A stretch of 64,000 nucleotides of DNA from Roseicella aerolata (GTDB lineage Bacteria; Pseudomonadota; Alphaproteobacteria; Acetobacterales; Acetobacteraceae), in contig NZ_JAJAQI010000001.1 of assembly GCF_020523605.1 (NCBI RefSeq), positions 124,001-188,000 on the forward strand, read 5' to 3'. The position numbers and the translations under genes were made by a program. A model generated the notes under the pieces. It did no database searches and was not told the origin of the DNA. It saw nothing but the letters and a program-made list of their open reading frames with translations. The first letter of the stretch is position 1. Each line of letters begins with the position of its first letter. Positions 1 through 9,773 of this stretch are shown piece after piece.

Positions 1-553
1 CATGGTGACCTCGGTGCCGGAGGTGGTGGCGCTGCGGGCGGCCTGCGAGCGGATCCGCGCCGAGCTCGGCGCGCCCGAGGTGCCGATCGGCATCATGGTG
101 GAGGTGCCGGCGGCGGCGGTGCAGGCGGATGCGCTGGCGCGCCATGTGGACTTCTTCTCGGTCGGCACCAACGACCTGACGCAATACGTGCTTGCCATCG
201 ACCGGCAGAACCCGGAGCTGGCGGCGGAGGCGGACAGCCTGCATCCCGCCGTGCTGCGGCTGATCGCGCAGACGGTGGAGGCGGCGACCCGCCACGGCCG
301 CTGGGTCGGCGTCTGCGGCGGCTTGGCGGGCGAGCCCTTCGGCGCGGCGCTGCTCGCCGGCCTCGGCGTCGCGGAGCTCTCCATGACCCCGCGGGACATC
401 CCGGCGGTGAAGGCGGCGCTGCGGGCGGCGACGCAGGCCGGGCTGCGCGACCTGGCCGCCCGCGCCATCGCCTGTGGCACGGCGGAGGAGGTGCGGGCGC
501 TGGAAGCGGACCTCCTGGCGATGACGCGGCCCGCGCCGCAGGCGGCCGCCTGA
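1..553 (+). CDS. PTS enzyme I / multiphosphoryl transfer protein, C-terminal part (partial)
   Basis: C-terminal 183 residues of a PEP-protein phosphotransferase (enzyme I domain); the start lies before the window. The enzyme takes phosphate from PEP and passes it through HPr/EIIA to the fructose permease. Visible motifs are the PEP-binding IGIMVEVPAAA (fragment residues 29-39), SVGTNDLTQY (53-62) and the catalytic cysteine in GVCGGLAGE (Cys105 of the fragment). The stop overlaps the fruK start by one base (TGATG), and fruA follows. By the usual gene order this is probably the EI domain of a FruB-type EIIA-HPr-EI fusion, but the HPr and EIIA parts cannot be seen. Confidence 0.9.
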   Translation, partial: MVTSVPEVVALRAACERIRAELGAPEVPIGIMVEVPAAAVQADALARHVDFFSVGTNDLTQYVLAIDRQNPELAAEADSLHPAVLRLIAQTVEAATRHGRWVGVCGGLAGEPFGAALLAGLGVAELSMTPRDIPAVKAALRAATQAGLRDLAARAIACGTAEEVRALEADLLAMTRPAPQAAA

Positions 554-1500
554 TGCCCGCGCCCTTCGTCACCCTCGCGCTGAACCCGGCGATCGACCAG
601 ACCATCGAGCTGGATGCGCTGGTGCCAGGCGCGGTGAACCTGGCGCGCGCCGCGGTGCGGCATGCCGCGGGCAAGGGGATCAATGTCGCGGCCTGCCTTG
701 CCGACTGGGGCGTGCCGGTGACCGCGACGGGCCTGCTGGGCGAGGCGAATGACGCGCCCTTCCGCGCGCTCTTCGCCGCGCGCGGCATCACGGACTGCTG
801 CGTCCGCATCCCCGGCGAGACGCGGACCAACATCAAGCTGCTGGACCGCGCGGCGGGCGCGACCACCGACATCAACCTGCCCGGCACCACGCCGGCGCCG
901 GAGGCGCTGGACGAGGCGCTGGCTGCGCTGCATGCGGCGACCGGCCCGGGCACCATCGCCGTGCTCTCGGGCAGCCTGCCGCCGGGCCTGCCGGCGGAGA
1001 CCTATGCCGAACTGGTCGCGCTGCTCGCCGAGCAGGGCGCGCGGGTGGTGGTGGATGCCAGCGCCGCGCCGCTCTCCGCCGTGCTGGGCGCGCCGGTGCT
1101 GCCGCATGCCGTGAAGCCGAACCGGCATGAGCTGGAGGGCTGGGCCGGCCATGCACTGCCCGACCGGGCGGCGCTGCTCGCCACCGCCCGGTCGCTGGCG
1201 GCACGCGGCATCGGCCTCGTCGTGGTCTCCATGGGGTCGGAGGGCGCGCTCTTCGTCATGGCGGGGCGTGCGGTGATGGTCCGCCCGCCCGCCCTTGCGG
1301 TGACCAGCAGCGTCGGCGCGGGCGATGCCATGGTGGCGGGGATCGCCGCCGGCCTGGCGGACGGGCTGCCGCTGGCGGCGCTGGCCCGCCGCGCCACCGC
1401 CTTTTCCGCCGCCAAGCTGCAGCGGACCGGCGCCGGGCTGCCCGGCCGCGCGGCGGTGGAGGCGATCGCCGCCGCCCTGCAGGCCGAAACCCTCGACTGA
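553..1500 (+). CDS. fruK: 1-phosphofructokinase
   Basis: A 315-residue PfkB/ribokinase-family sugar kinase. It phosphorylates fructose-1-phosphate, the product of the fructose PTS, to fructose-1,6-bisphosphate in the cytoplasm. The N-terminal PfkB signature contains GKGINVA (about residues 40-46), and the C-terminal signature [12 protein letters not shown] (about residues 250-261) carries the catalytic Asp. Length fits the family. The ATG overlaps the upstream stop by one base and fruA follows after 28 bases, so the three genes form one operon. The PTS context favours FruK over other PfkB kinases. Confidence 0.93.
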   Translation: MPAPFVTLALNPAIDQTIELDALVPGAVNLARAAVRHAAGKGINVAACLADWGVPVTATGLLGEANDAPFRALFAARGITDCCVRIPGETRTNIKLLDRAAGATTDINLPGTTPAPEALDEALAALHAATGPGTIAVLSGSLPPGLPAETYAELVALLAEQGARVVVDASAAPLSAVLGAPVLPHAVKPNRHELEGWAGHALPDRAALLATARSLAARGIGLVVVSMGSEGALFVMAGRAVMVRPPALAVTSSVGAGDAMVAGIAAGLADGLPLAALARRATAFSAAKLQRTGAGLPGRAAVEAIAAALQAETLD

Positions 1501-1528
1501 ACGCCCAACCAGGAGCGGAGGAGCAGAG

Positions 1529-3229
1529 ATGTCCGGAGTGATCGCCGTGGTCGAGGCGGGCGACAGCCCGGTCCGGGCCATGCTGGCGGCGGAGGCGCTG
1601 CGCCAGGCAGCCCGCCGCGATGGCCGGGACCTGGCGGTGGAGGTGCGGACGGAGCGCGGCGTGCTCTCGCCCCTGCCCGTCGCGCCGGATGCGGAGGCCC
1701 TGCTGCTGGTGGGCGAGGCGGCGCGGGCGCCGGAGGGGCTCGACCGGCTGGGGGCGGTGCGGGCGCGGATCGAGGAGGTGCTGGCCGATGCCGGCGGCGT
1801 GCTGGCGCGCGCCCGGCCGGGTGCCTCCGCCGCGCCCCCGCCGGCGCCGGCCGGCGGCAGGCGGATCGTCGCCATCACCTCCTGCCCCACCGGCATCGCC
1901 CATACCTTCATGGCGGCCGAGGGGCTGGAGCAGGCGGCGAAGGCGCTGGGACACGAGATCCGGGTGGAGACCCAGGGCTCGGTCGGCGCGCAGAACGCCC
2001 TGACGCCGGAGGAGATCGGCGCGGCGGACCTGGTGCTGATCGCCGCCGACACGCAGGTCGATCTCTCCCGCTTCGGCGGCAAGCCGGTCTTCCAGAGCGG
2101 CACCAAGCCGGCGATCAATGACGGCCGGGCGCTGGTGGCGCGCGCCCTGGCCGAGGCGAAGCCGCAGGGCGGGGCGCAGGCCCCCGCGGCGTCCACGCCC
2201 GGCAGGAAGCCGCTCACCGGCCCCTACAAGCACCTGATGACCGGCGTCTCCTTCATGCTGCCCTTCGTGGTCGCGGGCGGGCTGCTGGTGGCGCTCGCCT
2301 TCGCTTTCGGCGGCATCGAGGCATCCGAGCCGGCGAGCCGCGGCACGCTGGCGGGCGCGCTGTTCCAGACCGGCGCGCTCGCGGCGCTCGCGCTGATGGT
2401 GCCGGTGCTCGGCGGCTACATCGCTTATTCCATCGCCGACCGGCCGGGCATCGCGCCGGGCATGGTCGGCGGCATGCTTGCGGTGCAGCTCAATGCCGGC
2501 TTCCTCGGCGGCATCGTGGCGGGCTTCGTCGCCGGCTACTGCGTGGCCTGGCTGAACCGTGCGCTCCGCCTGCCGCGCACGCTGGAGGGCCTCAAGCCGG
2601 TGCTGGTCCTGCCCTTCCTCGGGGCGCTGATCACGGGGCTGGCGATGATCTACGTGGCGGGCGGCCCGGTCGCGGTGGCGCTTGCCAGCCTGACCGAGTT
2701 CCTGCGCGGCATGCAGGGCAGCGGCGCGATCGCGCTCGGCCTGATTATTGGCGCGATGATGGCCTTCGACATGGGCGGGCCGGTGAACAAGGCGGCCTAT
2801 GCCTTCTCCACCGGGCTGATCGCCAGCCAGGTCTATGGCCCGATGGCTGCCGCCATGGTGGCCGGGATGACGCCGCCGCTCGGCCTGGCGCTGGCCGCCT
2901 TCCTGTTCCGCGACCGCTTCACCCTGGAGGAGCGCGAGGCGGCGCCGGCGGCGGGCGTGCTTGGCCTCGCCTTCATCTCCGAAGGGGCGATCCCCTTCGC
3001 CGCCAAGGACCCGCTGCGGGTGATCCCGGCGCTGGTGCTCGGCTCGGCGGTGGCGGGCGCCATCGCCATGATGGTGGGGGCGGAGCTGCGGGTGCCGCAT
3101 GGCGGCGTCTTCGTGCTGCCGATCCCGAATGCGGTCACCCAGCTCGGCGGCTATGTGGTGGCGCTGCTGGCCGGGACGGTGGTGACGGCGATGGCGCTGC
3201 GCCTGCTGAAGCGGCCGGCGGTGGCCTGA
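1529..3229 (+). CDS. fruA: PTS fructose transporter subunit IIBC
   Basis: A 566-residue fructose-specific EIIB'BC permease, which imports fructose and phosphorylates it at C1. The ATG at 1529 follows a purine-rich AGGAGCGGAGGAG ribosome site. The first ~105 residues are a degenerate IIB' domain lacking the active cysteine. A Pro/Ala linker leads to the functional IIB domain with [12 protein letters not shown]; the phosphorylated Cys is residue 119. From about residue 225 a multi-span EIIC membrane domain runs to the C-terminus. It is the last gene of the PTS cluster. No operator or FruR-like regulator is visible, because the promoter lies upstream of the window. Confidence 0.94.
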   Translation: MSGVIAVVEAGDSPVRAMLAAEALRQAARRDGRDLAVEVRTERGVLSPLPVAPDAEALLLVGEAARAPEGLDRLGAVRARIEEVLADAGGVLARARPGASAAPPPAPAGGRRIVAITSCPTGIAHTFMAAEGLEQAAKALGHEIRVETQGSVGAQNALTPEEIGAADLVLIAADTQVDLSRFGGKPVFQSGTKPAINDGRALVARALAEAKPQGGAQAPAASTPGRKPLTGPYKHLMTGVSFMLPFVVAGGLLVALAFAFGGIEASEPASRGTLAGALFQTGALAALALMVPVLGGYIAYSIADRPGIAPGMVGGMLAVQLNAGFLGGIVAGFVAGYCVAWLNRALRLPRTLEGLKPVLVLPFLGALITGLAMIYVAGGPVAVALASLTEFLRGMQGSGAIALGLIIGAMMAFDMGGPVNKAAYAFSTGLIASQVYGPMAAAMVAGMTPPLGLALAAFLFRDRFTLEEREAAPAAGVLGLAFISEGAIPFAAKDPLRVIPALVLGSAVAGAIAMMVGAELRVPHGGVFVLPIPNAVTQLGGYVVALLAGTVVTAMALRLLKRPAVA

Positions 3230-3348
3230 CGGGCGCAGCCTCAAGCAGCCCGAGGGGCGCTCTCACATCGGCCCTGCCGTGTGGGAGCGCCCCGCTCTTC
3301 CGATCATGCCGGCGAATATGGGCACCGGACCCGGATGGCCGCCCCCCT

Positions 3349-4053
3349 TCAGAACAGCGCCGCCTGGGGCCGTGATGCCGCCCCGCCCGGCTTCCGGCGC
3401 GGCAGGGGGGCGGGCGGCGGGGGGGAAGCGCCGGTTTCGCGCTTCGGTCCGGCATAGCCGTCATCGGCGATCAGGCGCAGCTGCTCGGCCGTGCCGGCCT
3501 GGGCCGCGGGCAGTTCGAGGGGCACCGGCCAGAAGCATTCGATCCGGTCCTCCCCCCGCAGCGCGAGGAAGACGACGCGGTCGACCCGGCCGCCCTCGCC
3601 GGTCTCGACCGCGAAGCGGAAGACGAGGCCATCCGCCGCCGTCTCGCCGAGGGCGAGGGAGAGCTGCTCGGCCTCGATCTCCTGCCGGCGCAGGGTGCGG
3701 TCGGTCGGCTCGTCGGCGGCGCCGCGGTAGAAGCGCACCGGCACGCCATGGCCGTTCGAGCCGATCACGAAGACGAAATGGGCGCTGTCGTCGAGTACTT
3801 CCAGCCAGGGATACTCGCCCGATGCCGCGGCCCGCATGAGGCGATGGCGGCCGAAGGCGAAGGCGCGGCAGCCGACCGACCAGGGATCATCGCCGAGCTC
3901 GTAGCTGGCCATGGCGAGCGCATCGCGGCGGGCATTGGCGAGCATCCGCGCGCAGATGCGCAGACGCTCCTCGGTCAGCGCCGGATGGATGTCCCAGGGC
4001 AGGCGCGACGGCGAGGACGAGGCGGAAGGCGGGGTCTCGGCGGCTGGCTCCAT
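3349..4053 (-). CDS. conserved hypothetical protein
   Basis: A 234-residue soluble protein that I cannot assign to a family. The first ~20 residues are Ala/Ser/Pro-rich. The core, about residues 20-200, has alternating hydrophobic and charged segments and looks folded. The last 30 residues are rich in Pro, Arg and Ala and probably disordered. There is no signal peptide or membrane span. Codon usage matches its neighbours and no overlapping frame looks more credible. It converges on fruA (end 3229) and is transcribed alone. Function unknown. Confidence 0.6.
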   Translation of the reverse strand: MEPAAETPPSASSSPSRLPWDIHPALTEERLRICARMLANARRDALAMASYELGDDPWSVGCRAFAFGRHRLMRAAASGEYPWLEVLDDSAHFVFVIGSNGHGVPVRFYRGAADEPTDRTLRRQEIEAEQLSLALGETAADGLVFRFAVETGEGGRVDRVVFLALRGEDRIECFWPVPLELPAAQAGTAEQLRLIADDGYAGPKRETGASPPPPAPLPRRKPGGAASRPQAALF

Positions 4054-4639
4054 GACGGCAGCATATCATCCTTTGCGCCGTGTCAGCAGGCCGTTGCCGG
4101 TCCCGGCGGCGGGCAGGGCGGATCGGGAGAGAGCTGCGCCAGGTTGCCCCCGCCCCTGCTTGGCGCCCGATCCCGACGAAGGGCGTGGACCTTGGTGCCG
4201 GCGTCGCCGGGCCAGGCAACGCGACGGCACCGCACCGCCCGGGCCGGAGATCGGGACTTGCCCGGGACCCGACGAGAGTCGAAGGGCTGCTCTCCCATGA
4301 GGGGAGACAGCAGGCCGCTCTTCTCCCGCGCGCAGCCGGCCCTGTCGAGGCGTGCCGCATGGCTGCGCCTGAGGAGCGGCCGTCTCTTGCCCCAATCATC
4401 TCGGGCAAGGCTGCGTGGCCTGCGGTTGCCGCCAACGGCACGGGCGTGAGCCACACCGGCAGGACGGCGGGCCGCCCGGGCATGGCGGCAAGAGCTCGCA
4501 CAATCACGCCTGCCGAAGACCTGCGCAGGTGGCAGATGCTTGTTGCGGGGATGGGCTTCGCATAGCCTTCCCGGAAAAAGGCCGGAGCGATTGCACCCCG
4601 CAGTCAGGCGATCGGCGAAGAATGAAGGGAGGCACGCCT
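4054..4639. other. 586-base intergenic region with a small hairpin
   Basis: Divergent spacer between the hypothetical gene and the TRAP operon. No credible gene is seen; the open frames here have low-complexity Arg/Pro/Ala content. At 4287-4313 lies an imperfect inverted repeat: CTGCT-CTCCC, loop ATGAG, GGGAG-AC-AGCAG. It could be an RNA hairpin in a TRAP-operon leader. No convincing -10/-35 pair was found. Confidence 0.5.
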
Positions 4640-5185
4640 GTGGATGCTCTCGTGCGTGCCATCAATGCGATCGACTGGATCAATCGCTCCGTGGGCAAGG
4701 TCGTCGCCTGGCTGACGCTGGCGACGGTCCTGATCTGCGGCACGGTCGTCCTGCTGCGGTATGCGGCCGGCCTGGGCTATGTCTGGATGCAGGAGCTCTA
4801 TGTCTGGACCCACGCCATGACCTTCCTGCTGGCGGCGGGGTTCGCCTATCTGCTGAACGCCCATGTGCGGGTGGACATCTTCTATGCCCGCATGAGCCCC
4901 CGCGGAAAGGCCTGGGTCGACCTGTTCGGCGTGGTCTTCCTGCTGATGCCGTGGCTGGCGCTGCTCGGCTGGACCGCCTGGACCTATGTCTCCTACTCCT
5001 GGCAGACGAATGAGGTCTCGGTCCAGGGCGACGGCATGCCGGCGATGTACGTCCTCAAGGCGTCCATCCTCGGCTTCGTCCTGCTGCTGGGGCTGCAGGG
5101 CCTGGCCTGGATCGGCCGCTGCATCCTGGTGCTGAACGGGCGCGAGCCGCCGCCTTCCGAGACCCTGACCGGGCCGGTTGTCTGA
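4640..5185 (+). CDS. dctQ: TRAP transporter small permease (DctQ type)
   Basis: A 181-residue integral membrane protein with four predicted helices, the usual plan for the small (Q) subunit of tripartite ATP-independent periplasmic transporters. It assembles with the large permease encoded just downstream. I chose GTG at 4640 because an AAGGGAGG ribosome site lies seven bases upstream; an ATG at 4622 (six residues longer) is the alternative. The stop is followed seven bases later by the dctM ATG. The substrate cannot be told from this subunit. Confidence 0.85.
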   Translation: MDALVRAINAIDWINRSVGKVVAWLTLATVLICGTVVLLRYAAGLGYVWMQELYVWTHAMTFLLAAGFAYLLNAHVRVDIFYARMSPRGKAWVDLFGVVFLLMPWLALLGWTAWTYVSYSWQTNEVSVQGDGMPAMYVLKASILGFVLLLGLQGLAWIGRCILVLNGREPPPSETLTGPVV

Positions 5186-5192
5186 GCGCGCG

Positions 5193-6770
5193 ATGTCCTC
5201 CCTCCTCCTGGGCGAGATCCTCGCCATCGCCCTCTTCCTCGCCGGCACCTTCGGCGTCCTGCTCGGCTACCCCATCGCCTTCAGCCTGGCGGGCTTCTCG
5301 CTGATCTTCGCCGGCCTCGGCTGGGCGCTCGGCGTCTTCGACCCGATCATCCTGACCAGCCTGCCCTCGCGCTATTTCGGGCTGATGACCAATGAGGTGC
5401 TGGTGGCGGTGCCGCTGTTCATCTTCATGGGCGCCGTCCTCGAGCGCTCGAAGATCGCGGAGGCGCTGCTCGAGACCATGGGCCAGCTCTTCGGCACGAT
5501 GCGCGGCGGCCTGGCGATCTCCGTCGTGATCGTGGGCGCGCTGCTGGCGGCCTCGACGGGCGTGGTCGGCGCGACCGTCGTGACCATGGGCCTGCTCAGC
5601 CTGCCCGCGATGATGCGCGCCGGCTACGACCCGAAGCTCGCCACCGGCGTGATCTGCGCCTCGGGGACGCTCGGCCAGATCATCCCGCCCTCGGTCATCC
5701 TGATCTTCATCGGCGACCTGCTGATGGGCGCCAACCAGCTCGCGGCGCAGCGGACGGGCAGGCCGGTCGATCCGGTCTCGGTCGGCGACCTCTTCGTCGG
5801 CGCCTTCCTGCCGGGCCTCGGCATCGTCGCGCTCTATATCCTCTACGTCATCGGGATGGCCGTGGTGCGGCCGGCGAGCTGCCCGGCGCTGCAGATGGAC
5901 GAGGCGGAGCGGGCCTCGCTCGGGCGCCGCTTCCTGCGCGCCCTGGTGCCGCCCCTGCTGCTGATCGTGGCGGTGCTCGGCTCGATCCTGGTCGGGCTGG
6001 CGACGCCGACCGAGGCCGCCTCGATCGGCGCGATCGGCGCGGTGGTGCTGGCCGCCCTCAACCGCGCTCTCTCCTTCCGCATGATGCTCGGCGTCATGCG
6101 CAACACGGCGGTGATCAGCGCGCTCGTCTTCGGCATCGTGCTTGGCGTGTCGGTCTTCTCGCTGGTCTTCCGCGGCCTTGGCGGCGAGCATCTGGTCGAG
6201 CAGGCGCTGCTCGGCATGCCCGGCGGCACCATCGGCGCGGTGGTGGGCGTGATGCTGGTGATGTTCGTGCTGGGCTTCTTCATGGACACCATCGAGATCG
6301 TGCTGATCGTGGTGCCCATCACGGCGCCGGCCATCATCGCCATGGGAGTCGATCCGCTCTGGCTGGGCGTGATGATCGGCATCAACCTGCAGACGGCCTT
6401 CCTGACGCCGCCGGTCGGCTTCGCCCTGTTCTACATGCGCGCGGTGGCGCCGGCCTCGATCACCACCGGCGACATCTATCGCGGCATCATTCCCTTCGTC
6501 TGCCTGCAGGCGATCGCCCTCGCGGCCCTCTGGCTGGTGCCGCAGACCGCCACCTGGCTGCCGAAGGTCGTCTTCCCCGATGCCGTGCCCGCTGCCGCCG
6601 CGCCCGGCGGCGGCGGTTCGGTGCTCGACGACATCCTGCAGGCGCCGATGGGCGGTGGCACCCCCGCGCCCTCCGGCTCGCCGCTGGACCAGCTTCTCAG
6701 CCCACCGCCGCCCGGCGACCGCCAGCCGGAGGGCGATCCCGTCCTCGACCGGCTGCTGCGGGGCGGTTGA
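5193..6770 (+). CDS. dctM: TRAP transporter large permease (DctM type)
   Basis: A 525-residue multi-span DctM-family permease, the ion-coupled transport subunit of the TRAP system. Hydrophobic helices run from residue ~5 to ~450. Family-typical stretches include ASTGVVGATVVTMG and QIIPPSVILIF near the first third and LQTAFLTPPVGFALFY near the end. The last ~60 residues form a Pro/Gly-rich hydrophilic tail, longer than in many DctM proteins. ATG 5193 is preferred over an in-frame TTG at 5178 that overlaps dctQ. The overall look matches the mannitol/chloroaromatic or alpha-keto-acid TRAP subgroup. Confidence 0.9.
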   Translation: MSSLLLGEILAIALFLAGTFGVLLGYPIAFSLAGFSLIFAGLGWALGVFDPIILTSLPSRYFGLMTNEVLVAVPLFIFMGAVLERSKIAEALLETMGQLFGTMRGGLAISVVIVGALLAASTGVVGATVVTMGLLSLPAMMRAGYDPKLATGVICASGTLGQIIPPSVILIFIGDLLMGANQLAAQRTGRPVDPVSVGDLFVGAFLPGLGIVALYILYVIGMAVVRPASCPALQMDEAERASLGRRFLRALVPPLLLIVAVLGSILVGLATPTEAASIGAIGAVVLAALNRALSFRMMLGVMRNTAVISALVFGIVLGVSVFSLVFRGLGGEHLVEQALLGMPGGTIGAVVGVMLVMFVLGFFMDTIEIVLIVVPITAPAIIAMGVDPLWLGVMIGINLQTAFLTPPVGFALFYMRAVAPASITTGDIYRGIIPFVCLQAIALAALWLVPQTATWLPKVVFPDAVPAAAAPGGGGSVLDDILQAPMGGGTPAPSGSPLDQLLSPPPPGDRQPEGDPVLDRLLRGG

Positions 6771-6827
6771 TGCCGGCAGGCGGGCCGGCATGACGCGAAG
6801 GCGCCCGCCGGCGGTGCCGGCGGGCGC
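6770..6827. terminator. bidirectional terminator between dctM and dctP
   Basis: Two back-to-back hairpins separate the convergent genes. The first is ATGCCGGC (6770-6777) pairing with GCCGGCAT (6784-6791). The second is a perfect 12-bp stem, GCGCCCGCCGGC (6801-6812) with GCCGGCGGGCGC (6816-6827), and a three-base loop. There is no long T tract, so the calling rests on stem strength and position. Confidence 0.6.
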
Positions 6828-6853
6828 TTCACGCATTCGGCGCCGCGCGGGCG

Positions 6854-7963
6854 TCAGGCGGGACGGAAGCCCTGCAGGCGCGCGTTGAGGTATTCCTGCA
6901 GGCCGATCCGGCTCCACGCCATCTGCTCGCGCTGGAATTTGTAGTAGGAATCCAGCGTCTTCTTGGTCAGCGCATCGCCGCTGTCGCGCAGCTCCGTCAG
7001 CACCTCGGTCCAGGCGCGGCCATAGGCCTGGATGAACTCGTCGGGCAGCCTGCGGAGCTGCACATTGTGCTGCCGGATCAGGGTCTCGAGCGCGCCGGCA
7101 TTGCTGGCATCGTTCTCGGCCGTGAGCTGGCAGTGCTCGTCGCCGCAGCCCCAGGCGAAGATCTGCTGGATGTCCTTGGGCAGGGCGTCCCACTTCGCCT
7201 TGTTGACAGTCATCTCGTTGATGACCGCGGGCTCGTGCATGCCCGGCCAGTAGTAGAAGCGCGTCACCTTGTAGAAGCCGGCCGCCAGGTCCTGCCAGGG
7301 GCCGACCCATTCGGTGGCGTCGATGGCGCCGGACTGCAGGGCGCCGAAGATCTCGCCCACGGGCAGGTTCACGATCGTCGCGCCCATCTTGCGCAGCGCG
7401 TCGCCGCCGAAGCCGGGGATGCGCATCTTCAGGCCGCGCACATCGGCCGCGGAGCGGATCTCCTTGTTGAACCAGCCGGCCATCTGCACGCTGGTCGAGC
7501 CGGCATGGAAGCCCTTGAGGCCGAACTGCGCATAGGTCTCGTCCCACAGCGCCTGCCCGCCGCCATAGCGCAGCCAGGCGACGGACTCGTAGTTGGTCAT
7601 GCCGAAGGGCACGGTGGTGTAGACGCTGAGGATCTTGGCCTTGTTCTGCCAGTAGTAGGGCGTGGAGTGCATGCAATCGGCGGTGCCGCGCTGCACGGCG
7701 TCGAAGGCCTCGAAGGCGGGCACCAGCTCGCCGGCGGCGAAGACCCTGATCGTCAGGCGCCCGCCCGTTGCTTCGCCGATGGTCCTGGCGAAGCGTTCCG
7801 CCATGGTGCCGCCGCCGGGAAACATCTTCGGCCAGCTCGTCACCATGCGCCATTCGATCCGGCCCTGTGAAAGCGCCGGCGCCGCCAGGGTCGTCACCGC
7901 GGCCGCCGCGGCCACACCGCCGGCGGCCGTCCTGGCGAGGTTACGCCGTTGGAATTCGGTCAT
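6854..7963 (-). CDS. dctP: TRAP transporter substrate-binding protein (DctP/TakP type)
   Basis: A 369-residue periplasmic binding protein. The N-terminus has a twin-arginine motif (RRNLA, residues 6-10), an Ala-rich hydrophobic core and a probable cleavage site near residue 32, suggesting Tat export. The mature part resembles the TakP-like subgroup, which binds 2-oxo acids or related organic anions: SWPKMFPGGGT near the mature start, ATEWVGPWQD in the middle, then PGMHEPAVINEM. A GGAGG ribosome site lies 7-10 bases upstream. It is encoded convergently to dctQM rather than in the same operon, so expression of the receptor and permease may be uncoupled. Confidence 0.9.
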   Translation of the reverse strand: MTEFQRRNLARTAAGGVAAAAAVTTLAAPALSQGRIEWRMVTSWPKMFPGGGTMAERFARTIGEATGGRLTIRVFAAGELVPAFEAFDAVQRGTADCMHSTPYYWQNKAKILSVYTTVPFGMTNYESVAWLRYGGGQALWDETYAQFGLKGFHAGSTSVQMAGWFNKEIRSAADVRGLKMRIPGFGGDALRKMGATIVNLPVGEIFGALQSGAIDATEWVGPWQDLAAGFYKVTRFYYWPGMHEPAVINEMTVNKAKWDALPKDIQQIFAWGCGDEHCQLTAENDASNAGALETLIRQHNVQLRRLPDEFIQAYGRAWTEVLTELRDSGDALTKKTLDSYYKFQREQMAWSRIGLQEYLNARLQGFRPA

Positions 7964-8354
7964 TGTCCTTGCTCCTCCCTGTTATGGTTTGTTGCCCGGC
8001 ATGGGTTTTTCACGCAGCGGGTGAAGTGCGGGGGCGGATTATAAAAAGAACAACAAGTCAGGATGCCGCCGCGATCCGTATTACAAGGCTGAAACGCTAT
8101 CGCGGCTCCTGTGCCGATTCAATTCGAACCTCCGCTTCGGCGGCCATCCCGGGTGCCTGGCATCGACAAGCCTTGGTCAGGAGCGCGGGCCGGACGGGCA
8201 CGCTTCATCGGCCCCGGCGTCCCGCCCGCGGCTGGCCGCCCAGGGCTGCCGGGATAGTGCCCCGCACCAGCGCCTGTGAACCAGGCCGCGGGCAAAGCCA
8301 CTTCCGCCCACGCCGCCCCGCGGGGCAGAAACACCGGACCGATCCGGAGCAGCG
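7964..8354. other. 391-base divergent promoter region, partly AT-richer
   Basis: Spacer between dctP (minus) and the mscS-like gene (plus). Bases about 8035-8130 are clearly less GC-rich than the surroundings and include TTATAAAAAGAACAAC, so promoters, at least for dctP, probably lie here. No gene is supported. I could not define a single confident -10/-35 pair. Confidence 0.45.
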
Positions 8355-9773
8355 ATGGTGTGGCGGCCCAACCTGAAGCCTCTGCTCGGCCCTGCCGGCC
8401 TGGTGCTGGCCTGCTTCCTGCTGGGCGCCGCGGTGCCGGCGCTCCTGCCCGGGCTCGGCCTGCCCCCCGACGGGATGGCGGCCGGGGCGCTGCGCGTGCT
8501 GGCGGGGATCGGCTTCTGGCTCGGCCTCGCCTGGGCCGGCGCGCGGTTCTTCGACCTGCTGCTGCTGCGCGCGGCACTGGCCACGCGGCGCGGCGTACCC
8601 TATCCGCGGCTGCTCTCGGACATGGTGCGCGCCGCGCTCTTCGCCGCCGCGGCGGCGGCGATCCTGATGCTGGTCTTCGGCCAACCCGCGATCGGCCTGC
8701 TGACCACCTCGGGCGTCGTCGTCGCCGTCATCGGCTTCGCGCTCCGCAACATCATCGGCGATGTCTTCTCCGGCATCGCGCTCGGGGTCGATGCGCCCTA
8801 CCGCATCGGCGACTGGATCGAGACCGCCGAGGGCTGCGCCGGCCGCGTCATCGAGGTAAGCTGGCGCGCGACGCGGCTGGTGACGCGCGACGGCGTGACC
8901 CTGACCGTGCCGAACGGGCTGATCGCGGCGCATCGCCTGGCGAATTTCGGCGCCGAGGGGGGCTACCGCACCGGCCTGCGCCTGCCCCTCGACCCTGGCC
9001 TGCCGACCGAGCGCGCGAAGCGCATCCTGCTGGCCGCGGCGCTGGATGCGGAGCGGGAATTCCCCGGCCTTGCCCCGGACGTGCTGCTGCAGGAATTCGC
9101 GGATGGCGCCGCCATCTACCTGCTGCGCTTCCGCGTGCCGGATTACGGGCGGGAGGCGGCCTGCCGCGATGCCGTCGCCGCCGCCGCGCTGCGCGCCCTG
9201 CAGCATGCCGGCCTCGCCCCGGCCCGGCCGGCGCGCGCGCTGCAGCTTGAACGCGGCGCGGCGGCGCGCGCGGGCCGGGCGGCGCTGCTGCGGCGCATCG
9301 CGCTGTTTGCCGGCTTCCCGCCGGAGGAGCGGGCCGCGCTGGAGGCGCTGATGCAGGAGCGGCCGGTGCCGCGCGGCGCCACCATCGTCCACCAGGGCGA
9401 GGCCGGCGACAGCCTGTTCATCCTGGCGGAGGGCGCGCTGGAGGTCCGGGCGGTGCGGGATGGCGTGGAGACGCCGCCCGACCGCATCGTGCCGGGCGAT
9501 GTCTTCGGCGAGATGTCGCTGCTCACCGGCCAGCGGCGCAGCGCGACGGTCTCCGCGACGACGGATGCGCTGGTCTATGAGATCCGGCGCGAGCATCTCG
9601 ACCCGATCCTGCGGCGCCGGCCGGAACTGGCGGAGAGCCTGGCCGCGATCATGGCCAGCCGCCGCGCCCGTAATGCCCGCCCGGCCGAGACGCAGGCGGC
9701 GCCCGAGCCGGCCGAGGCGCCGGAGCGGGAGGACCTGCTGGGCCGGCTGCGGGCCTTCTTCCGGCTGGGCTGA
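8355..9773 (+). CDS. MscS-family channel with C-terminal cyclic-nucleotide-binding domain
   Basis: A 472-residue inner-membrane protein. Residues 1-~135 hold three or four hydrophobic helices, the last an Ala/Gly/Val-rich pore-like helix (IGLLTTSGVVVAVIGFALRN). The MscS beta domain follows, with VPNGLIAAHRLANF near residue 195. From ~315 to ~430 there is a cNMP domain with a phosphate-binding cassette FGEMSLLTGQRRSATVSA, which keeps the Gly-Glu and Arg expected to contact the cyclic phosphate. This architecture matches the MscS-like bacterial cyclic-nucleotide-gated (bCNG) subfamily, in which ligand rather than tension may gate the pore. The tail is Ala/Glu/Pro-rich. Transcribed alone, with a terminator hairpin overlapping its stop codon. 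Confidence 0.88.
   Translation: MVWRPNLKPLLGPAGLVLACFLLGAAVPALLPGLGLPPDGMAAGALRVLAGIGFWLGLAWAGARFFDLLLLRAALATRRGVPYPRLLSDMVRAALFAAAAAAILMLVFGQPAIGLLTTSGVVVAVIGFALRNIIGDVFSGIALGVDAPYRIGDWIETAEGCAGRVIEVSWRATRLVTRDGVTLTVPNGLIAAHRLANFGAEGGYRTGLRLPLDPGLPTERAKRILLAAALDAEREFPGLAPDVLLQEFADGAAIYLLRFRVPDYGREAACRDAVAAAALRALQHAGLAPARPARALQLERGAAARAGRAALLRRIALFAGFPPEERAALEALMQERPVPRGATIVHQGEAGDSLFILAEGALEVRAVRDGVETPPDRIVPGDVFGEMSLLTGQRRSATVSATTDALVYEIRREHLDPILRRRPELAESLAAIMASRRARNARPAETQAAPEPAEAPEREDLLGRLRAFFRLG

Noticed and set aside
4066-4565. Several overlapping frames of 100-200 codons before dctQ
   Set aside because: All have random-like composition and overlap each other on both strands; none has a ribosome site or known domain.
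4501-4566. Possible sigma54 promoter before dctQ (TGGCAG ... TTGCG)
   Set aside because: The GG-to-GC spacing is two bases too long for a sigma54 promoter.
5055-7853. 932-codon minus-strand frame across dctM and dctP
   Set aside because: It spans two real genes in different frames and has no family resemblance.
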